From Microbacterium luteum (lineage in GTDB: Bacteria; Actinomycetota; Actinomycetes; Actinomycetales; Microbacteriaceae), in contig NZ_CP063814.1 in assembly GCF_015277875.1 (NCBI RefSeq), positions 1,178,001 through 1,242,000 of the forward strand: a stretch of 64,000 bases of DNA. The letters are read 5' to 3'. Positions 35,801-41,333 of the stretch are shown here, piece by piece; within the stretch, counting starts at the first letter, position 1, and each line of letters begins with the position of its first letter. The notes beneath the pieces were generated by a model. It worked only from the letters and a program-made list of their open reading frames with translations. It made no database searches and was not told the DNA's origin. The position numbers and the translations under genes were made by a program.

Positions 35801-36447
35801 GGATGCAGGTCGCCCTCAAGGACCTCGAACTGCGCGGGGCGGGAAACCTTCTCGGCGCCGAGCAGGCCGGACACATCGCCGGCGTCGGGTTCGACCTCTA
35901 CCTCCGGATGATCGGCGAGGCCGTCTCGCAGTTCCGCGGCGAGGAGACCGAGGGCCCGACGGAGCTGCGTCTGGAACTGCCCGTGCAGGCGCGCATCCCC
36001 GAGTTCTACATCGACAGCGAGCGGCTGCGCCTCGAGGCCTACCAGAAGCTGTCGGCGGCCGCGGCCGCCACGGCGGCAGACGACGCCATCGACCTCGTTC
36101 TCGAGGAGCTCGCCGATCGCTACGGCACGCCCCCGGAGGAGGTCGCGGGGCTCATCTCCGTGGCGCGGTTGCGGCGCCGGGCGGCGCGTTCCGGGCTCGC
36201 CGATGTCGTCGCGATGGGTCCGAACCTCCGGATCGCGCCGGCGCACCTGCCCGACTCGATGCGTGTGCGCCTGCAGCGACTGTATCCGAAAGCGAAGCTC
36301 GTCGCGAACGGCGACGCGCTCGTCGTGCCGCTGCCGACCGCAGGCGGTGCGGCCCTGGCCGATGCCGATCTCCTGTCGTGGGTCGGCCAGCTGCTCGACC
36401 AGCTCTGGCCGCTCGCCGCCGAGACCGAGAAGGCCGCGGTGTCCTGA
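32836..36447 (+). CDS. mfd: Transcription-repair coupling factor
   Basis: This 1203-residue SF2 translocase removes stalled RNA polymerase from DNA lesions and recruits UvrA. It shows the UvrB-like N-terminal module (EYH-like FPAWETLPHERLSP, GGILDVFP), the RNA polymerase interaction domain (GDFVVHATHGIGKF), Walker A GDVGFGKTEVA (about 675-685), DEEQ (776-779), the TRG region and a C-terminal regulatory domain. Length is normal. The GTG start appears leaderless. Confidence 0.98.
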   Translation: MTVPGIVRALEQDESFADAVSSASRDVDVSAPTGLDAPLLAAFLRRRIDSGRPPVLLAVAPTGRRAETLGTALEALIPNVEVVHFPAWETLPHERLSPSPETVGRRLDVLRRLAEHDGTTPFVVTASVRGAVQPLAAGLTDVPAITLRPGDRGHELDDVVAGLVERAYHRVDMVSRRGEFAVRGGILDVFPPVADHPYRVEFFGDEVDQIRAFSVADQRSLPGEVALVTLVASRELLLTPAVRERARARRDALPGVRGMLEKMAEGIPVEGMESLLPVLVDDLVTLADYLPEGSALALADPERSVTRAITLSETNREFLDAAWSAATAGAQTPVDLGAGDFVTLPTLRERITERGGVWWTLSGFDSGAADASAEGLIDVDAALEAAATVKVAAAAVPSFQGNVDGATEHVRGLLSDGWRVVVTASGPGLVERARDVLSERGIAARIVDGIDGDVPTGTAQLTCAVLERGFQSDGAKFAVLTETEFYGRTIGGDARVVKKLASLRRNVVDPLQLKPGDFVVHATHGIGKFVELVQREVSSGGRNAVKSQREYLVLEYAPSKRGYPGDKLFVPTDQLDLLSRYVGGEAPALSKMGGSDWAQAKGRARKAVRDIAVELVKLYSARMAAKGYAFGQDTPWQRELEEAFPFSETADQLQTIDEIKADMEKSIPMDRLLSGDVGFGKTEVAVRAAFKAIQDGKQVAMLVPTTLLVKQHLETFAERFAGFPVKVRALSRFQTDKEARQVVAGLADGSIDMVIGTHRILTEKVVFKDLGLMIIDEEQRFGVEHKDALKKLKTNVDILAMSATPIPRTLEMAVTGIREMSTLATPPEDRHPILSFVGPRNDKQIAAAIRRELLREGQVFYVHNRVQSIQRVAADLAELVPEARIAVAHGQMGEHQLEQVVDDFWERRADVLVSTTIIETGLDISNANTIIIDRADKYGLSQLHQLRGRVGRGRERAYAYFLYDDGKPLSETAADRLETIAVNNDLGSGMQVALKDLELRGAGNLLGAEQAGHIAGVGFDLYLRMIGEAVSQFRGEETEGPTELRLELPVQARIPEFYIDSERLRLEAYQKLSAAAAATAADDAIDLVLEELADRYGTPPEEVAGLISVARLRRRAARSGLADVVAMGPNLRIAPAHLPDSMRVRLQRLYPKAKLVANGDALVVPLPTAGGAALADADLLSWVGQLLDQLWPLAAETEKAAVS

Positions 36448-36526
36448 GGCTCGTCTCCGCGCGAGCGGCAGGATGTCGTTGCCGCGCGCGCGACCGGCGC
36501 ATCGGGCCTGTGTCAAGCTGGTCGCC

Positions 36527-36934
36527 ATGCAGAGCGTGCATGTCAGCCGGGTGATCGCTGCCGACCCGCGACGGGTCTACGAGTTCGCAGCGGATGCGCG
36601 TCATCTCCCGCTCTGGGCCGCCGGTCTCGCTCAGGGCGAACTGGTGATCGACGGGGACCGGGTGCACCTCGACTCGCCGATGGGTCGTGTCGAGGTGCGT
36701 TTCGTCGCCCGGAACACGCTCGGGGTGATCGATCACGACGTGACCCTGCCTTCAGGCACCACCGTGACGAACCCGATGCGCGTGCTCGCGCATCCTCAGG
36801 GGGCGGAGATCGTCTTCACCGTGCGTCAGATCGAACTGACCGACGCGGACTTCGCCCGCGATGTCGCCGCGGTCCGCGCAGACCTGGATCGTCTCGCGGC
36901 GCTCATCGAAGCGGATCGCGGAGCCCGAGGGTGA
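36527..36934 (+). CDS. SRPBCC (START-like) domain protein
   Basis: The 135-residue protein fits the polyketide cyclase/SRPBCC fold: strand VHVSRVIAADPRRVYEFAAD, helix, central sheet with VTLPSGTTVTNPMRV and a long C-terminal helix ending RADLDRLAALIEA. Such proteins bind small hydrophobic ligands; no specific role can be assigned. The stop codon abuts the stop of the convergent small membrane gene without a gap. Confidence 0.75.
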   Translation: MQSVHVSRVIAADPRRVYEFAADARHLPLWAAGLAQGELVIDGDRVHLDSPMGRVEVRFVARNTLGVIDHDVTLPSGTTVTNPMRVLAHPQGAEIVFTVRQIELTDADFARDVAAVRADLDRLAALIEADRGARG

Positions 36935-37165
36935 TCACTCGCTGACCGATCGCCTCTCGCGGATCGCGACGAGGAGGATCCCCGTCCAGAAGAGTGCGAG
37001 CATGGTCGACGCGACGGCCAGGAACATCCGCCACCCGTCGGGATCCACCACGACGGCCCAGACCCAGACGGCGGCCATCCCGAGCCAGACGACCGTCTGC
37101 AGGACGACGAGTGCGAACTGACGCGTCGTCAATGAATGGACGAAGGAACTCCACCACGCGCTCAC
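36935..37165 (-). CDS. Small two-helix membrane protein, 76 residues
   Basis: Two hydrophobic segments (about residues 17-38 and 45-68) are joined by the loop VDPDGW. GTG 37165 follows a TAGCGT box (37172-37177, minus strand) at 6 nt, so the mRNA is probably leaderless. No family is recognised. It is divergent from the sulfurtransferase gene with a 44-bp shared promoter region. Confidence 0.7.
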   Translation of the reverse strand: MSAWWSSFVHSLTTRQFALVVLQTVVWLGMAAVWVWAVVVDPDGWRMFLAVASTMLALFWTGILLVAIRERRSVSE

Positions 37166-37197
37166 GCGTCGACGCTAACACCCCGGCACGGGATCAT

Positions 37198-37203
37198 TAG
37201 GCT
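37198..37203 (+). promoter_or_regulatory. -10 box TAGGCT of the leaderless sulfurtransferase gene
   Basis: TAGGCT ends 6 nt before ATG 37210. The minus-strand TAGCGT box of the divergent gene lies at 37172-37177. Confidence 0.55.
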
Positions 37204-37209
37204 CGAGGG

Positions 37210-38043
37210 ATGAGCGATCCGATGCAGGTACCTCCGTTCGTCGCGATCGACGGTCTGGACGGACTCCCCGGTGACGTGGTCCTCGCCGACGTGCGCTGGT
37301 ACCTCGACGGTCGATCGGGCAGAGAGGCCTACGACCGCGGTCATCTCCCCGGGGCGGTCTTCGTCGATCTCGAGACCTGGCTCTCGGCGCCCGCGTCACC
37401 CGAGGGTGGTCGGCACCCGCTTCCTCCGCCGGAGGTCTTCGCCGAGGGGATGCGTACACTCGGCATCTCGGATGACGACACCGTCGTCGCCTACGACGAT
37501 CAGGGCGGGGTGATCGCCGCGCGGCTGGTCTGGATGCTGCGCGCCAGCGGTCATCGCGCCGCGCTGCTCGACGGCGGACTCGGCGCCTACCCCGGAGACC
37601 TTTCGACGCAGTCGCCGGTGCGGGAGCGGTCGCACTTCTCGGTGCGGGATTGGCCTGCGGATCTGCTGCTCGCCGCTGACGACCTCCTCCGCGACGGTGT
37701 CATCGCCGTCGATGCACGCCCCCGGGAGCGCTTCGCCGGCGACGAGGATCCGGTCGACCCCCGCCCTGGACACGTCCCGGGTGCGCGGAGCGTGCCCTGC
37801 CGCGAGAACGTGGCTGCCGACGGGCGGCTGCTCGCCGCTGACCGCATCCGGGAGAACTTCGCAGCCGTCGGGGTCGACGCGAACAGCGTCGCCAATGTCG
37901 CGGCGTACTGCGGCTCGGGCGTCACCGCGTGCCACAACCTGCTGACGATGGAGCACGTCGGGATCGGTCGTGCGCGTCTGTATGTGGGCGGCTGGTCGGC
38001 CTACAGCGCCGACCCCTCCCGCGCGGTCGAGACCGGCGCCTGA
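37210..38043 (+). CDS. Thiosulfate/3-mercaptopyruvate sulfurtransferase (tandem rhodanese)
   Basis: The 277-residue protein has two rhodanese domains. The N-terminal one is inactive-like (DDQGGVIA at the loop), and the C-terminal one carries the active-site Cys234 in CGSGVTA. The CGSGVTA loop is typical of the mercaptopyruvate type. Other family segments are GHLPGAVFVD and GHVPGARSVP. It transfers sulfane sulfur from thiosulfate or mercaptopyruvate to acceptors such as cyanide or thiols. Confidence 0.92.
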   Translation: MSDPMQVPPFVAIDGLDGLPGDVVLADVRWYLDGRSGREAYDRGHLPGAVFVDLETWLSAPASPEGGRHPLPPPEVFAEGMRTLGISDDDTVVAYDDQGGVIAARLVWMLRASGHRAALLDGGLGAYPGDLSTQSPVRERSHFSVRDWPADLLLAADDLLRDGVIAVDARPRERFAGDEDPVDPRPGHVPGARSVPCRENVAADGRLLAADRIRENFAAVGVDANSVANVAAYCGSGVTACHNLLTMEHVGIGRARLYVGGWSAYSADPSRAVETGA

Positions 38044-38082
38044 CCGCGGTCCGCGTCGGGTGAGCAGCGTCCATTCGGCGGT

Positions 38083-38162
38083 CACAACTCCTCCCTTTCG
38101 AGCCGTTCGAGCCCGGTTCCGACCGGTCCCGCTTCGAATGCCTCGAAACTTGAGGAGTTGTG
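38083..38162. repeat. Imperfect 80-bp palindromic intergenic element
   Basis: The ends CACAACTCCTC and GAGGAGTTGTG are exact inverted repeats of 11 bp. Further in, TTTCGAG pairs with CTCGAAA, and the centre contains GGTTCCGACC. The element lies between convergent genes and has no coding potential. It looks like a dispersed palindromic repeat or a small nonautonomous element. Confidence 0.65.
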
Positions 38163-38182
38163 GACATCGCCGCGCTGGGAGC

Positions 38183-38201
38183 CGGCCGGCGTAACCGGCC
38201 G
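38183..38201. terminator. Short GC hairpin between convergent genes
   Basis: A perfect 7-bp stem encloses the loop CGTAA. It lies between the sulfurtransferase gene and the convergent DUF2461 gene. Confidence 0.45.
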
Positions 38202-38215
38202 ACGGAGGGGCCCGC

Positions 38216-38275
38216 GCTCAGCGGGTGACGGGGCGGCTCAGCGGGTGGAGTCCCGGCTCAGCGGGTGAAGGGGCG
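38216..38275. repeat. Three tandem 20-bp units covering a gene's 3' end
   Basis: The unit begins GCTCAGCGGGTG at 38216, 38236 and 38256. The third copy contains the stop codon and last codons of the DUF2461 gene (FTR-stop on the minus strand). The other two are noncoding copies just beyond it. Confidence 0.8.
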
Positions 38276-38902
38276 GTCGTCCGAGGGCCCGACGTGCTCG
38301 ACGATCCATCGCCGCAGCGGCTCGATCTGCTGCCAGGCGTGCTGGATGTCGTCGACAGTCGCCTCGCGCGGCAGCGGCCGCAGCGCGGCGTAGTGGGTCA
38401 GACGAAGGCGTGCGATGCGGGGGTGCTCCCGGTCGTAGCCGCGCGGCGCGGTCTTCAGCGGCGGCCCGGCGAACGTGAAGCCTGCCGCCTCGATGCCATC
38501 GGCGATGCGCTCGAAGGTCGATCCGGTGGCATCGTCCTCGATGGCCTCGCGGCCGCGTCGCAGTTGTCCCCGCGAGGGCTGATAGAGCCCGCCGCCGACG
38601 TCGATGCCGTCCGCCGACACCGACAGGTAGATGCTCGCGATCGTGCCGGCGACCATGGCGGCGTTCGTCTTGTAGGGCGACTTGTCGGCGCTGAAGCGCA
38701 CATCTCGATTCGGCCGGAACACTTTCGCCGAGCCGTACCCCGCCTCGGCGATCTCGCAGAGCATCTCCAGAGGCTCCCGGATGAGTCCGTCATATTCCTC
38801 GCGGTGCGCGGTGAACCACTCCCGGGTGTTGTCCGCCGCCAGACGCTCGTAGAATCCGAACGCCTCGGGCTCGAACAATCGCCCTGCCGCGTGCTCGCCC
38901 AT
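38258..38902 (-). CDS. DUF2461 family protein (TIGR02453)
   Basis: The 214-residue protein matches the DUF2461 family: FYERLAADNTREWF near the start, then FRPNRDVRFSADKSPYKTN and GGGLYQPSRGQLRR. Biochemical function is unknown. ATG 38902 has an excellent GAGGAGG upstream, so the longer in-frame start is rejected. Its 3' end is the source of a triplicated 20-bp repeat. Confidence 0.88.
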   Translation of the reverse strand: MGEHAAGRLFEPEAFGFYERLAADNTREWFTAHREEYDGLIREPLEMLCEIAEAGYGSAKVFRPNRDVRFSADKSPYKTNAAMVAGTIASIYLSVSADGIDVGGGLYQPSRGQLRRGREAIEDDATGSTFERIADGIEAAGFTFAGPPLKTAPRGYDREHPRIARLRLTHYAALRPLPREATVDDIQHAWQQIEPLRRWIVEHVGPSDDRPFTR

Positions 38903-38996
38903 TCCGTCCTCCTCGCGCCGCAATCGTATCGAGGCGTCGCGCCGGCCGGATGCGGCTGGCTACGATGGCGCTGACCGCCGTCGACGAGGAGGCGCC

Positions 38997-39014
38997 ATGC
39001 GATTCGCACATCTG
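38997..39014 (+). pseudogene. 5' fragment of an IS-interrupted hexapeptide transferase gene
   Basis: A good GAGGAGG (38986-38992) and ATG 38997 open a frame MRFAHL that is cut after six codons by the insertion sequence. Joining CATCTG here to GGAGCA at 40756 restores the downstream frame (MRFAHL-GAVPRIH) exactly. A TACGAT -10-like box lies at 38961-38966. Confidence 0.8.
39009..39014 (+). repeat. Left copy of the IS target duplication CATCTG
   Basis: CATCTG occurs immediately outside both 21-bp terminal inverted repeats (39009-39014 and 40750-40755). The exact boundary can shift by two bases because the IS ends resemble the target. Confidence 0.7.
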
Positions 39015-40749
39015 AGGCTGTCGCATGAATCTGCATGGGTCCGGATGAGCCGGGGCGGCGGGGCTGGGTGGCCCCGTCGTTCAGGCGGTGGTCGCGGTGC
39101 GGAGTTTGAGGAGGTTGTGGGCGCTGCAGATCAGCCGCCATTCTGCGTGGACGGCGGGCATTCCTCGTCGTGTGAAGCGTCGGTAGCCGAGGTTGGCTTT
39201 GACGTTTCCGAAGACGGGTTCGATGCTGTGCTGCCGTTTCCGGTAGGCCTCTGACCCTGTTTCGGTGGCGAGCTTGGCGTCCATGGCCCGGCGGGCGATC
39301 TCCGGCTCGACACCTTCGCCTCGGACGTGGGCGAGCATGGCCTTGACCCGCCCCTGGGAGACCTGGAGTTCGTCGATCGCGGCCCGCTGGGAGATCTCTC
39401 CTCGGGCGAGCTTCTCGATCACGGGCATCCATTCGTCGGGTTCGGGTTGGGCGGTGCGGGCTTGCCGTGGCCCGTCTTTGCCGAAGTAGCGTTTGGTCAT
39501 GTCTCTAACCCAGGTGTAAGAGACGCCGAGGATGTCCCCGGCCTGCCGCAGGGACAGCTCCCCGCGGTTCACCTTCGCCAGGATGGCGAGCTTGTCATCA
39601 TCGGGGGTCTCGCCTCGACGCCAGGCCGGTTTCCGCGTCGCGATCAACACGTCCGCGCCGACATCGGCAGTGCCGCTGGCTGCCGTCCAATAGCCCGCGT
39701 CCGCGACGAACGTGCCGACCTTCCCGGCGCCGGTCTCGGCGAGGTTCTCCATGACTGCTTGGGTCATCGGGATGAAGTGGGGCTGGTCGTTCGCGGTCGC
39801 TGTGACCTCCGCGGCCACGACGATCTGCCCCGCCGTCGCGGCGGTCTGGGCGTTATAGCCCTGCATCACCCCTGCGCCATTGGTGGCGATGATCCGCGAG
39901 TGCGGATCGGTCGTGTTCGCCCTCCGCGGCAGCGCCCGCCGCGCCGGCTCCTTCAACGGCTTCGGCCCTCTCAGACCCTTCCCGGTAGCGGCTTCCTTCG
40001 CCGCCCGCTCCGCGACCCGCGCCTCGTAGTCCCGCGCCGGCTGACCCTCCAGCTCTGCCAGCGCCGCCCGGATCCGGCCCCGCCGACCCTGCCCGCCGGC
40101 CCAGTCGTCCGGCAGCTCGGACCCCGAGCGATCCCCGAGCTGCTCGTCCTCCGCGGCGTCGGTGGCGGCCGCCTCGGCCAGGACCGCAGCTGCCAGCTCG
40201 TCGCGGGTGCGGTTGGCGAAGTACGACGCGTCCGCTTCGATCTTCGTCCCGTCGATCGCGACCAGTCCTGCGTCCACCAGCCCGGCCTTCACGCAGAGCC
40301 CGAGGACCTGGGAGAACAGCCCTGCGATCGCGTCCTGGTGACGCGCCCGGAACCGCGCCAACGTCGCGTGATCGGGGGACTGGTTCACCGCGATCACCCG
40401 GTAGGCGACGTCCTCGACCAGGCGCTTCTCGATCCGACGGGAGGAGCGCTCCCCGGTGCAGTACGCGTAGATCAGCACACCGAGCATCATCTCCGGGTCG
40501 TAGACGGCCCCGCCGCGCCCGTCGGCGCGGAACGCGGCGTAGAACGCCGTCAGATCCAACTCCGCGACCACATCGATCACGAAGAACGCCAGATGATCCT
40601 CCGGCAACCAATCCCGCACCGACGGCGGCAGCAGAAACCCCTGATCCCGATCACCCGAACGCACATTCACGACCATACTTAATCATCCCTGATCAGCCAT
40701 AAACCCGCCTCAGGCGCGCCCGATCACCTGCAGATTCATGCGACAGCCT
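39015..40749 (-). mobile_element. IS1182-type insertion sequence, complete
   Basis: This 1.7-kb element has perfect terminal inverted repeats (AGGCTGTCGCATGAATCTGC, at 39015-39035 and 40729-40749), one intact transposase gene and flanking CATCTG direct repeats. The perfect ends and full-length transposase indicate recent insertion. It sits in the sixth codon of a gamma-carbonic-anhydrase-like gene. Confidence 0.92.
39081..40676 (-). CDS. IS1182-family DDE transposase
   Basis: The 531-residue transposase has the N-terminal IS1182/IS5-type domain (LPEDHLAFFVIDVV; SPDHATLARFRARH) and a DDE catalytic core with D142 (AIDGTKIEAD), D327 (FVADAGYW) and E486 (HSIEPVFGNVKANLGYRRF). Between D327 and E486 are two helix-turn-helix-like segments (about 363-400 and 414-455), an unusual insertion. 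The ATG is at 40676; no frameshift is present, so the element may be active. Confidence 0.93.
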   Translation of the reverse strand: MVVNVRSGDRDQGFLLPPSVRDWLPEDHLAFFVIDVVAELDLTAFYAAFRADGRGGAVYDPEMMLGVLIYAYCTGERSSRRIEKRLVEDVAYRVIAVNQSPDHATLARFRARHQDAIAGLFSQVLGLCVKAGLVDAGLVAIDGTKIEADASYFANRTRDELAAAVLAEAAATDAAEDEQLGDRSGSELPDDWAGGQGRRGRIRAALAELEGQPARDYEARVAERAAKEAATGKGLRGPKPLKEPARRALPRRANTTDPHSRIIATNGAGVMQGYNAQTAATAGQIVVAAEVTATANDQPHFIPMTQAVMENLAETGAGKVGTFVADAGYWTAASGTADVGADVLIATRKPAWRRGETPDDDKLAILAKVNRGELSLRQAGDILGVSYTWVRDMTKRYFGKDGPRQARTAQPEPDEWMPVIEKLARGEISQRAAIDELQVSQGRVKAMLAHVRGEGVEPEIARRAMDAKLATETGSEAYRKRQHSIEPVFGNVKANLGYRRFTRRGMPAVHAEWRLICSAHNLLKLRTATTA

Positions 40750-41327
40750 CATCTGGGAGCAGTTCCGCGCATCCACCCCGACGCCGTCGTCGCCCCGACG
40801 GCAGTGATCAGCGGAGACGTGACGATCGGCGCCGGTTGTCAGGTTCTGCACGGTGCGGTGATCACGGCTGAGGGGGGAGCGGTCACGCTCGCGGAGAACG
40901 TCATCGTCATGGAGAACGCACTGGTGCGGGCGACGGCCACCAACCCGGTGCATGTCGGTTCCCATGTGCTCGTCGGACCCATGGCCAGCATCTCCGGAGC
41001 GGTCATCGATGACGAGGTCTTCCTCGCGACCGGAACCCGCGTGTTCAACGGAGCGCACATCGGCGCGCGCAGCGAGGTGCGCATCAATGCGGTGGTTCAC
41101 CTGCGCACGGTGCTCCCGGCGGACACCGTCGTGCCCATCGGCTGGGTGGCCGTCGGTCAGCCCCCGCAGATCCTCCCGCCCGAGCGCGACGAGCAGATCC
41201 GGCGGGCCCAGCGTGAACTGGACTTTCCCGGATACGTCTTCGGACTCGACCGGGAGACCCCAGACCTCAACTCACCGAGAGGTACGGGCGCTCCCTCGCC
41301 CGTCACGCGGACGACGAGGCTCTCTGA
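40738..41327 (+). pseudogene. Gamma-carbonic-anhydrase-like hexapeptide protein, IS-interrupted and frameshifted
   Basis: The body of the gene encodes a left-handed beta-helix protein (PDAVVAPTAVISGDVTIGAG, VVHLRTVLPADTVVPIGWVAVG) of the gamma-carbonic-anhydrase/YrdA family. The IS right end supplies a new in-frame ATG, changing MRFAHL to MRQPHL. Near 41260-41270 one base appears missing: the family-like C-terminus LTERYGRSLARHADDEAL continues in another frame and stops at 41325-41327. The uncorrected frame runs on to 41634, antisense to ppc. A sequencing error at the frameshift cannot be excluded. Confidence 0.75.
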
Positions 41328-41333
41328 CGCAGA

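Noticed and set aside
32770..36528. A 1252-codon open frame antisense to mfd
   Set aside because: High GC makes long antisense frames common. The product has no recognisable domains, while the plus strand encodes complete Mfd.
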